The notes under the pieces are model-generated. The model did no database searches. It was not told where the DNA came from and saw only the letters and a program-made list of their open reading frames with translations. 61,109 nucleotides of DNA. It comes from Candidatus Edwardsiibacteriota bacterium (lineage in GTDB: Bacteria; Edwardsbacteria; AC1; EtOH8). How positions within the stretch are numbered: the first letter of the stretch is position 1; each line of letters starts with the position of its first letter. The stretch spans positions 1 through 61,109 of the forward strand of contig JAGVNJ010000041.1 in the NCBI GenBank assembly GCA_020053305.1, read 5' to 3'. A program made the translations under genes and the position numbers. Below, in pieces: positions 43,900 to 50,845 of this stretch.

Positions 43900-45234
43900 T
43901 CAATTATCTGAAGCTTTTTTTATCTCCAGCTCTCTTATTCTATTGTGCTCATATTTCCAGTGCATTGAATTGTAGATCCTGGTCCTTCCGCTGGGATGAT
44001 CATAGAACAGCCATTCCTCAAATTTTCCCGGCTCCAGCTTGCGGTATTCCACCATCTTCAGGGCAATGGTGGCAAAGGCATCAGGCTCCTGCGAGAGGTT
44101 GAGCGCAAAATAATCGGCTTCCTGCTCGGTTAGGCGGCTCAGGTTATTATTGACGGGCGCAATGATAAAAAAGAAGATCGACAGCAGGGCAAATATCAGC
44201 GGCAGTCCGACAATATCCTCGATACCGGTTATTCCCCAAGCCGTTCCGAACCTGCGCTGGAACCACGCGAACGCCAGGTTCACGAAGGCAAAGCCGGCCA
44301 TTATCAATAACGCCATTACCAGCAATATTTGATACACGTGATGGAGGACATAGTGTCCCATCTCGTGGGCCATCACTACCTTTATTTCCTGCGGTGTGCA
44401 CCTGTTCAGAAGGTTATCGTTCAAAGATATCCTGACGGTACCCAACAATCCGGAGACATTGGCGCTGATCCGCTTGCTTTGCTTGGAGGCATCGAACTGG
44501 TAAACGTTATTGGCAGGGACCCCATTGGAGCGGGCCATAGAGAGGATGACTTTCTTGACCGGCCCTTCGTCCAGTGGTTTGTATTTGTTGAACAACGGAG
44601 CTATCACTATAGGGGAGATAAGCATGGCAAGAATCAAAAAAAACAGCATCAAACCCGATCCCCATATCCACCAGGCCTTCTTCACTCTGCGCAGTATGAC
44701 ATACAGCAATGATATCAAAAGGCTCATCAATACCAAGGAAATCAGCAATCCCGTAAATTCCTCGCTTATCCAGGTCCCGAAGGTCTGATTGGACAATCCA
44801 TACTGGTGCTCCCTGAAAAATCCCTGATACAGGCTTAGCGGAAAGCTTAATATGGTCGTGATGATGATATACTGAACGATATATCCAATATCCCCGAGAA
44901 ACCTTTTTTTGAACAATCTTTCCGAAAGCTGCCTCATCTTGGCCGATAACTTCGTGGCCAACAACAACCAAGATATCCCCAAGAGATATAGCAGGTTCCA
45001 AAGGCTCAACCAGTAATCCCCTTCAAAATATGCGGCTGCTTTGTCCTTCTGCTCTTGCTTTACGGATGAAAGATAGAATTCGGTGGCTTCTATCGGATCA
45101 GCCGGCACGGAATCGGAATTAATGGAAGAAAAATCGAATTCTCTGGTGGTGGTGTTTTCTTGCGCCAAAGAAATATTCATAAAACCCATAAGCAGTAAAA
45201 AAGAAAATAACGGGATAAGTAAATGTTTATTCAT
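43900..45234 (-). CDS. M48 family (Ste24/CAAX-protease-like) membrane metallopeptidase
   Basis: The 444-residue protein has a signal-like N-terminus (LLIPLFSFLLLMGFMNISLA), several membrane helices, and the M48 zinc motif VMAHEMGHYVLHHV, with the third-ligand region TEQEADYFALNLS. The layout, with a helix bundle before the catalytic domain, matches the Peptidase_M48_N plus M48 arrangement of Ste24-like proteases. It is separated by three bases from the downstream glycosylase remnant. Expected role: membrane-protein or lipoprotein quality control. Confidence 0.88.
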   Translation of the reverse strand: MNKHLLIPLFSFLLLMGFMNISLAQENTTTREFDFSSINSDSVPADPIEATEFYLSSVKQEQKDKAAAYFEGDYWLSLWNLLYLLGISWLLLATKLSAKMRQLSERLFKKRFLGDIGYIVQYIIITTILSFPLSLYQGFFREHQYGLSNQTFGTWISEEFTGLLISLVLMSLLISLLYVILRRVKKAWWIWGSGLMLFFLILAMLISPIVIAPLFNKYKPLDEGPVKKVILSMARSNGVPANNVYQFDASKQSKRISANVSGLLGTVRISLNDNLLNRCTPQEIKVVMAHEMGHYVLHHVYQILLVMALLIMAGFAFVNLAFAWFQRRFGTAWGITGIEDIVGLPLIFALLSIFFFIIAPVNNNLSRLTEQEADYFALNLSQEPDAFATIALKMVEYRKLEPGKFEEWLFYDHPSGRTRIYNSMHWKYEHNRIRELEIKKASDN

Positions 45235-45263
45235 TATATTCTCCTGAAAAGAAGTTTATTTGA

Positions 45264-45374
45264 CTACTTCTCTGAATTTATCATCTCCGCCGCGATCCGG
45301 CCCGGCTGGTAGATGGCGGGCAGGCCCGAGCCATAGATATCTCGCTTAAGATTTACGACCCCTAACCAGTTCAT
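45264..45374 (-). CDS. Possible 36-residue ORF or gene remnant
   Basis: A short minus-strand frame (MNWLGVVNLKRDI, then YGSGLPAIYQPGRIAAEMI) runs from 45374 to a TAG at 45264. Its high-GC, protein-like composition and glycine-rich tail look like the C-terminal end of a once-larger enzyme. No clear ribosome site. It lies upstream of the M48 gene, 29 nt before its start. Confidence 0.25.
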   Translation of the reverse strand: MNWLGVVNLKRDIYGSGLPAIYQPGRIAAEMINSEK

Positions 45375-45499
45375 GAATTAGAACAACCCTGTTCTACCGG
45401 GATGGATTGCTTCATTAGACTTTTCCCGGTGGCTTTTCGCAATGACCCCAGGAGAATACCTCTCTCCCTTTGGGGGAGAGGCTGGAGAGGGGTCTGTTC

Positions 45500-46180
45500 C
45501 TATATCAAATTCTTCTCGGCGAAGCTGTAATGCCCCAGCCGGCCCACTATCAGGTGGTCCAGCACCCGGATATCCATGGTTTTGGCCACGCTGATGATGG
45601 AGTCGGTCAGGGCCCTGTCCTCCGGCGACGGCTGGCAATGGCCGCTGGGATGGTTGTGCACCAGGATCAGCCCGGCCGCATGGCAGTCCAGAGCTTCCTT
45701 GATGATCCGCCGGGGGTAGACCGCGGCCTTGTCCACCGTCCCCTGGTTTATTGTGTTGTGTTTCAGCACCTCGTTCTTGGTGTTGAGGTAGATGCACAAG
45801 AAAACCTCGTTGGGCTGGCCGGCCAGCTTGGCCTTGGCAAAATTAAGCACCGCCTGGGGGGAGGATAACACATCCCTTGCCGACATCTCGTTGGTCATAT
45901 AATATTCGGTCAGAGCTTTATTCAATTTTATCAAAATGCCGGAGCCCGGGCTCAAACCCTTGACCTTGTCCAGTTCCTCGGGGGATGCTTCCAGCACTCC
46001 CGATAGCCCGTTGAATCTCTTTATCAGTTCTTTGGCCAGGGGTTTGACGTCGCGCCGGGGCAGGGCATAGGTCAATAATAGCTCCAGCAGTTCGTAGTCG
46101 TGCAGGCCGTCCCCGCCGGCCTTGCGGAATTTATCCTTCAGCCGCTGCCGGTGCCCGGCGTTAAGTTCCCTGTTATCCAT
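45500..46180 (-). CDS. radC: RadC family JAB-domain protein
   Basis: The 226-residue protein has an N-terminal helix-hairpin-helix region (DYELLELLLTYALPRRDVKP, ELDKVKGLSPGSG) and the C-terminal JAB/MPN metal motif HNHPSGHCQPSPED. RadC proteins are common near repair genes, though their biochemical role remains uncertain. The start (MDNRELNAGHRQRLKDKF) fits the family. It is divergent from the response regulator gene, sharing a 126-bp gap. Confidence 0.92.
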   Translation of the reverse strand: MDNRELNAGHRQRLKDKFRKAGGDGLHDYELLELLLTYALPRRDVKPLAKELIKRFNGLSGVLEASPEELDKVKGLSPGSGILIKLNKALTEYYMTNEMSARDVLSSPQAVLNFAKAKLAGQPNEVFLCIYLNTKNEVLKHNTINQGTVDKAAVYPRRIIKEALDCHAAGLILVHNHPSGHCQPSPEDRALTDSIISVAKTMDIRVLDHLIVGRLGHYSFAEKNLI

Positions 46181-46306
46181 TTTTCACCCGTTCAATTTTC
46201 ATGAAGAGATTATTGTTGGGAATACCCACCTGTTTATGCAAACCGGCTTGCATATTTGCCGGGTTTGTTATACAATTCAGTTGAATCATCTTTTCCGAGG
46301 AGGTCT

Positions 46307-46945
46307 ATGGATACCTATACCATCCTGGTGGTTGAGGACGAGGCCAACATGGCCCGGCTTCTGGAATTTCAACTGCGGAAGGCCGGCTACCAGGTGATCC
46401 AGGCCCGCGACGGGCAGGACGGCCTGCAGGTGGCCAGGGAAAAACCGGTGGACCTGATATTGACGGACATCATGATGCCGATGATGGACGGCTACGAACT
46501 GTGCCGGGCCGTCAAGAAGAGCCCCGATCTGAAACACCTCCCGGTGCTGATGCTCTCGGCCAAGATAGACCGGGCCAGCATCATCCACGGTTATGCGGTG
46601 GGCGCCGCCCGTTATCTGACCAAGCCCCTCAAGCGGGAGGAGCTTTACAAGGGCATTGACCTGCGGCTGAAATACGCCTCCAAGGCCCGGTCCATGCTGG
46701 CCCGCAAGGCCAAGGAGTGGTCCGGCAAATTATCTGTGACCAACATATTCAAACTGCTGGAGCTGTTCTCCATCGGCGGCTGGACCGGCCGCATAGAAAT
46801 AACCAATATCGAAGGCCAGCATGGCTGCCTGCATATAAACCAGGGGGCCATCGAACACTGCAGTCTGGAGGGCCAGATCAATCTCTTCAATATATTCGTG
46901 GTGCTGTCGTGGGAACAGGGTATCTTTGAAGCCATCCGGTACTGA
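46307..46945 (+). CDS. Response regulator: REC domain plus DUF4388
   Basis: The start at 46307 (MDTYTILVVEDEANMARLL) is set by GAGGAGG. The 212-residue protein begins with a receiver domain: acidic pair ED at 10-11, phosphorylation Asp in DLILTDIMMPMMDGYEL, and the Lys in TKPLKREELY. After a linker, residues about 140-212 form a DUF4388/PatA-like domain (KLSVTNIFKLLELFSIGGWT, then GCLHINQGAIEHCSLEG). DUF4388 regulators usually act by protein contact in gliding or signalling arrays, not by DNA binding. No histidine kinase is adjacent. Confidence 0.88.
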   Translation: MDTYTILVVEDEANMARLLEFQLRKAGYQVIQARDGQDGLQVAREKPVDLILTDIMMPMMDGYELCRAVKKSPDLKHLPVLMLSAKIDRASIIHGYAVGAARYLTKPLKREELYKGIDLRLKYASKARSMLARKAKEWSGKLSVTNIFKLLELFSIGGWTGRIEITNIEGQHGCLHINQGAIEHCSLEGQINLFNIFVVLSWEQGIFEAIRY

Positions 46946-46982
46946 GTCTTTCCCGAGGCAATAATATCCGCCCTTTATGAAA

Positions 46983-47690
46983 CTATTTCGACAGGACCTT
47001 CTGTCTTAAGTCCTCCGGAAATTTTTCTATGGCATATCTCAATGCCGTTCTGGGCATTTTCTTTTTATTTTTGATCACGTAGTCAAAGACCTCCCGCTGG
47101 TGCTTATCCCCGGCCACCTTCAGCATCCAGCCGTATCCCTTCTGCACCAGATACTCTTTGTCCAATAACAGAATATCCGCCGTCCTGAAGACCTCCTTAA
47201 GGGAAACGCCCCGCCGCAGGCCGTAGATCAGGGCCACGGCCGAGGCCCGCCGCATCCACCATTGGCGAGAACCGGCCCACTTTAAGACCCGGGGAGCAAA
47301 CTCCGGATGATGGTATAAAAAATATCCCACAGCATGAATACAGAGATCGTCAACCCCGCCCCAGTCCGGGGCATATTTTTTTAGCCATTTTTCGAATATA
47401 ACAAAATCGCCCGGCTGGTATTGATTTTTCAGCCTAAAGGCCCAGTCAAAGGCAATGGTCCGTTCCTCGCTGAGGCCGGATCCCAGAAGCAGGCCGCACA
47501 GCCTGAATATCTCGTCCTTGGGACGGTACTTGATTGCGGCGTAATGTTTCCGGGAGAACTTTCGAACCGTCGGAGTCCTGACCCCGTAAAGTTTGAGTCC
47601 CTCTTTGAAAAAGACCTGAATAGCCCGGCGGTATCTTTCATCGCTGTTGATCGACAGGTCATTCCGGATGGCTTTTAAATATTTATCCAT
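46983..47690 (-). CDS. AlkD-like DNA alkylation repair protein (HEAT-repeat glycosylase)
   Basis: The 235-residue protein starts at 47690 (MDKYLKAIRNDLSINSDERY), two bases after the stop of the ATL gene. It consists of ARM/HEAT-like helices typical of AlkD: GVRTPTVRKFSRKHYAAIK, LLGSGLSEERTIAFDWAFRL, then DDLCIHAVGYFLYHHPE and WMRRASAVALIYGLRRG. AlkD family glycosylases remove 3-methyladenine and 7-methylguanine. Tight coupling to the ATL gene supports a shared alkylation-damage role. Confidence 0.88.
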   Translation of the reverse strand: MDKYLKAIRNDLSINSDERYRRAIQVFFKEGLKLYGVRTPTVRKFSRKHYAAIKYRPKDEIFRLCGLLLGSGLSEERTIAFDWAFRLKNQYQPGDFVIFEKWLKKYAPDWGGVDDLCIHAVGYFLYHHPEFAPRVLKWAGSRQWWMRRASAVALIYGLRRGVSLKEVFRTADILLLDKEYLVQKGYGWMLKVAGDKHQREVFDYVIKNKKKMPRTALRYAIEKFPEDLRQKVLSK

Positions 47691-47692
47691 TT

Positions 47693-47995
47693 TCAAGGTT
47701 TCCACCGGTATCTTTCCATGTCCACCCTGCCGTACAGATCGAACTCCACCCCTTCACTCTCCAGCATGACCCGCTGTTCCTCGTAACCCTGGCCGGGCTT
47801 TAGGGATATCTGGCCTTTGCCGTTTATCACCCGGTGCCAGGGGAGTTTTTCCTTGCCGGAGCTGGAATGCAGCAGCCAGATCACCGCCCGGGCCCCGCGG
47901 GGGTTTCCGGCCAGGGCCGCGATCTGCCCGTAGGTGGCCACCTTGCCGCGCGGGATGCGTTTGATGATGGAGATTATTTGTTCGGAGAAGGTCAT
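47693..47995 (-). CDS. Alkyltransferase-like protein (ATL), Cys-to-Trp active site
   Basis: The 100-residue protein is the DNA-binding domain of the O6-alkylguanine-DNA alkyltransferase family: FSEQIISIIKRIPRGKVATY, GQIAALAGNPRGARAV, and the active-site motif PWHRVINGKG, where Trp53 replaces the acceptor Cys of PCHRV. So it cannot accept an alkyl group; ATL proteins flag O6-alkylguanine for nucleotide-excision repair. Length (about 100) fits ATLs rather than MGMT. The 5' end of this gene also occurs at 54122 and 54799. Confidence 0.92.
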   Translation of the reverse strand: MTFSEQIISIIKRIPRGKVATYGQIAALAGNPRGARAVIWLLHSSSGKEKLPWHRVINGKGQISLKPGQGYEEQRVMLESEGVEFDLYGRVDMERYRWKP

Positions 47996-48019
47996 GCGAT
48001 ATGCTACGGTTTATTGTTG

Positions 48020-48093
48020 GGACACGGCGTGCCGTGTCCTTACCTTTTGCAAGAGACCAAAGCGACGTCCAGTGCTGGTCGCCGCTTCTTTTT
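48020..48093 (-). repeat. Two hairpins between the ATL gene and the slipin fragment
   Basis: GGACACGGC/GCCGTGTCC (48020-48039) is a perfect 9-bp stem. GCGACGTCCAG...CTGGTCGCCGC (48062-48085) is a decayed copy of the GCGGCC-type hairpin found at 53972, 54930 and 56794. Confidence 0.5.
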
Positions 48094-48099
48094 GTCCGG

Positions 48100-48237
48100 T
48101 TATTTATTCTCGTTCTTGTCCAGTATCTGGGTGAACAGCTTCATGAACTCTAACGGGAGCGAGAAGACAATGGTGGAATTCTTATCCACTACGATCTCGG
48201 TCAGTATCTGCAGGCAGCGCAGCCGCAGGGTTACCGG
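48100..48237 (-). pseudogene. 3' fragment of a slipin (SPFH) gene
   Basis: On the minus strand this stretch reads PVTLRLRCLQILTEIVVDKN, then FSLPLEFMKLFTQILDKNEN and a stop, matching the last 45 residues of the intact slipin at 56831-57592 ([40 protein letters not shown]). Homology stops abruptly at 48237, inside the SWIM gene end. The rest of the slipin gene is missing here. The stop codon of the SWIM gene lies within this fragment. Confidence 0.8.
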
Positions 48238-49124
48238 CGTTTCTTTGGTCCGCCGCCCAACGCCCGGCGTTCCGCCGCTGTCGCGACGGCGCCATACCAG
48301 CCGGCAATCAAATCCGCCATATTTTGAGAACTGACAGCGAACTGCGCCGGTCCCAGCATCCGGACAACGGCTGCGGAGGCCTCGGGGGATTTCATGTTGA
48401 ACCCGATCCCGGAGGCCTGTTTGTCAGCCTTCCAGAAATTTTCCAGACAATCCTCCAACGATCTCAACGTCTCCACCGGCGCTTCGGCCTCCGTGTGACG
48501 TTGAGGCGCCAGGTTCTCGGCGGCTTCCGACCGCCGTTTTCGCAACTCTTCGATGATCCGGCCCTTGTCCCGCCCCCGCAGGGCAAACAGCACGAAGGGA
48601 TCGCGGTCGAACATCTCGCCCAGCACATAGTAGACCGCGGCTAGATGCTTGCAGGGATTGGCCCAGTCCGGGCAGTCGCATTCCGTGGCCAGGTCCTTGG
48701 GCGATTGCGGGAAAAGCGGGCACTTGGCGGCGGCGAAAGATTCCTCGATGGTCCGCGGCATTTCTCCTGCCAGCAGCTTGGCGGCAAACACGGCCTTTGA
48801 GGCCATGGCCTTGATGGCCTTGTTCCACTGCCGGTCGGACAGCGGCTTCAGCCGGATCACCACGATATAAGGCTGCCGGGCAGAGCCCTGCACCAGGGCT
48901 TTGACGGCGCCCGGCTCGATCCCGGCCTTGATCACCTGTCCGCTGCGGGCGTAGGAGCGGCCCCGGGCCAGGCGGGTGCCCATGTTGAACGACTCCAGCA
49001 CCCCGATCCAACGCTTGGACCACCAGGTGTCTCCCACCGCGCCCTTTTTCATCTGCACCTTGATGCCGTTGGCCGGTCGCCGTGGTTTCGGCTTATAGTA
49101 AAATGAATCTCTCCAATATGCCAT
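48231..49124 (-). CDS. SWIM zinc-finger protein (YwqB-like)
   Basis: From the ATG at 49124 (AAGGAG eight bases upstream) the product has 297 residues. The SWIM motif CDCPDWANPCKHLAAVYYVL (CxCx(n)CxH) lies near residue 164. The N-terminal half (RFWWSKR-like basic region, TRLARGRSYARSGQVIKAGI) matches SWIM proteins that partner SNF2 helicases, such as YwqB beside YwqA in Bacillus. Here the SNF2 gene lies 1.7 kb upstream on the same strand, separated by a DUF2293 gene and a decayed gene. Its last codons run into the slipin fragment, so the natural C-terminus may be altered. Confidence 0.85.
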   Translation of the reverse strand: MAYWRDSFYYKPKPRRPANGIKVQMKKGAVGDTWWSKRWIGVLESFNMGTRLARGRSYARSGQVIKAGIEPGAVKALVQGSARQPYIVVIRLKPLSDRQWNKAIKAMASKAVFAAKLLAGEMPRTIEESFAAAKCPLFPQSPKDLATECDCPDWANPCKHLAAVYYVLGEMFDRDPFVLFALRGRDKGRIIEELRKRRSEAAENLAPQRHTEAEAPVETLRSLEDCLENFWKADKQASGIGFNMKSPEASAAVVRMLGPAQFAVSSQNMADLIAGWYGAVATAAERRALGGGPKKRR

Positions 49125-49188
49125 GACGATAACTCCTTGCTGCATTTCTCTAAACATGTATTTGGACTTAGCGTCCTTTGGGCTGGCT

Positions 49189-49229
49189 TGTCACGATCCT
49201 GGATTCCCGTTTACACGGGAATGACACGG
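49189..49229. repeat. Dispersed repeat, CCTGGATTCCCG / CGGGAATGACAC copy
   Basis: CCTGGATTCCCGT and ACGGGAATGACAC form a hairpin with a short loop. Orientation is opposite to the copy at 49326, 97 bp further. Confidence 0.6.
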
Positions 49230-49283
49230 CCAGAATAAACATGACCTCTTGCCAGGCAACACATAAAAACAAGAATTCCTATA

Positions 49284-50084
49284 CTAGCCAGTTATCCCAT
49301 ATCTTAAAAGGTTGTTCGCGTCCCTTGTCATTCCCTCGCCGCGCCCCGACAAAGTCGAGGCTCCGATTTCATCGGGGCCGTGGGAAAGAGGGAATCCAGG
49401 TTTGGCAGAATAGCTTTGGCTTCTCCAACAGCACATGATTTCATCAACCTTTTCCCTCACCAGCGACCGGGCTTCGTGCCGGTCAATGCCGCTGAACAGC
49501 AACTCGTCGTAATTCGTCAGCGCATGGCGCACATGGGCGCGCACCGCCAGTTCGACCGCTTCCCCGCTTAGATCCTTGGCCGCTGCGCAGCGGCCGACCC
49601 GTCCGCTGTATTTTTGGCAGGCATGGCCGGCGATCTCATTCTCTTTACCGGCCGGGCAGCCGGGATATAGTTCCCTGATCCGCGCGGCGAATTGCTGAAC
49701 GTATTCCTTGTCGGTTTCCTCGCGGCGCTCTGCCTCCCGCAGCCTCCGCCGCTCGCGGATGTCGGCGTCCTTCAGGCATTCGTTTTCGGCCTTTTCTAGA
49801 GCTTCCTCTTCGACCAATATTCCCTGCCGCTCGTACCGTTTCCTGGCCCGGCTCCATTTGAGCACCACGGCCGACAATTTGGAATATTTCCGGGAGCGGA
49901 GGGTGAGCGCGGCATTGCCCGATGGCAGAAACAGCAAGTGATCCAAATCTGCGCAGGCTAAGCACAGCGCCCCTTTGTCGCGGGATAGGAAAATCCAGGC
50001 TTTGGAACCCAGGTTCTCCTTGCACTCATCGCAGATTGAATCCCGCGAGGAGATGAAGACTTTCAGTTCATTGTCTTTGATCAT
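49284..50084 (-). CDS. DUF2293 domain protein with altered C-terminus
   Basis: The 266-residue protein has a Cys-pair region (CDECKENL, CLACADLD) at the N-terminus and the DUF2293 domain at about 140-215: PGCPAGKENEIAGHACQKYS, GRVGRCAAAKDLSGEAVELA and REKVDEIMCCWRSQ. After CCWRS the last 48 codons are read from a dispersed repeat (49326-49400) and beyond. The domain itself appears complete, so the tail is likely a late replacement of the original end. Role unknown; it lies between the SWIM and SNF2 genes. Confidence 0.7.
   Translation of the reverse strand: MIKDNELKVFISSRDSICDECKENLGSKAWIFLSRDKGALCLACADLDHLLFLPSGNAALTLRSRKYSKLSAVVLKWSRARKRYERQGILVEEEALEKAENECLKDADIRERRRLREAERREETDKEYVQQFAARIRELYPGCPAGKENEIAGHACQKYSGRVGRCAAAKDLSGEAVELAVRAHVRHALTNYDELLFSGIDRHEARSLVREKVDEIMCCWRSQSYSAKPGFPLSHGPDEIGASTLSGRGEGMTRDANNLLRYGITG
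49326..49400. repeat. Dispersed repeat inserted in the DUF2293 3' end
   Basis: The element runs from TGTCATTCCCTCG to GAGGGAATCCAGG with an internal CCCCGAC...GTCGAGG/CCGATTTCATCGG hairpin. It lies inside the reading frame of the gene at 49284-50084. Confidence 0.65.
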
Positions 50085-50202
50085 GGCTATTCGCTGATTA
50101 TAAAATCCTTTTTTGTCTCTTTAAACTGTCACGATATTTGAAAATGCTTTTTTCACCCGATAAAAGAAACTTTAAAAAACTGATGCCCATGTATTTGCAT
50201 GT

Positions 50203-50617
50203 TTACTGAATGCTTAAAAGCAACAAATATTCTTGTATCCTTTTTACAGTTGACAACCCTTCCACATCTCGTCTATATAAGGCCACCGCCTTAATTGCAA
50301 CTTCTGCATTGTTATTGTTCCACGGTATTCCATCGTAATCCAAAAAAGTAAATAATTAATTTTTATTGGCAAGAAATCGTTTTTGCCGTTTTGCACATAT
50401 TTCGGTTTCACAATATGGTGATATTTTTGTCTTTTAGTTTGTTGTTGATCGTTTGAAGTATTTCGTAATCGTCTATCTGCTTTTGTTTAAGTTTCGTAAA
50501 AAGTATATCATATTCTGTGGCAGTTCTTTCAGCGCTTTTCAAAAACCTGTATGCCTTGTATTGACAAAGTAAGAAGCTGCGCAGGATTTCATTGGTTATT
50601 CTCACAAGTTCTATCAT
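50203..50617 (-). pseudogene. Remnant of a RecB-like nuclease/IS66-type fusion (TM0106-like)
   Basis: The minus strand carries two pieces. The 5' piece (50408-50617) reads VRITNEILRSFLLCQYKAYR, resembling the N-terminus of TM0106-type RecB-like nucleases. The 3' piece (about 50203-50345) reads FLDYDGIPWNNNNAEVAIKA, then LYRRDVEGLSTVKRIQEYLL to a stop, resembling the IS66-like C-terminal domain of such proteins. The middle of about 1 kb is missing and frames do not join. The area is strongly AT-rich. No ribosome site was needed for the call; it rests on motif recognition. Confidence 0.55.
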
Positions 50618-50709
50618 TTGTCCTTTTATTGTGAATAATATATTTTACGTACCGAGGAAGTTCATGCCCAGCATCATTGTTCCCCGCCCTTGGCGTCAAC
50701 CACGGCAAG

Positions 50710-50764
50710 GCATGGATTCCCGCTGGAGTTTAGCCTGAACCAGGTCGAAGGGCGGGAATGACAA
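50710..50764. repeat. Dispersed repeat copy, GGATTCCCG / CGGGAATGACA
   Basis: ATGGATTCCCGC and GCGGGAATGACA bracket a 31-bp centre. It lies between the nuclease remnant and the SNF2 gene. The rest of the 50618-50845 gap shows nothing else. Confidence 0.6.
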
Positions 50765-50845
50765 TCCCTTTAGTTCCCTAATTGATACGATAAGTATTTA
50801 ACACTTATGCAAATAGTATAACGGGGCTTCCTGAACGAAGCGGCA

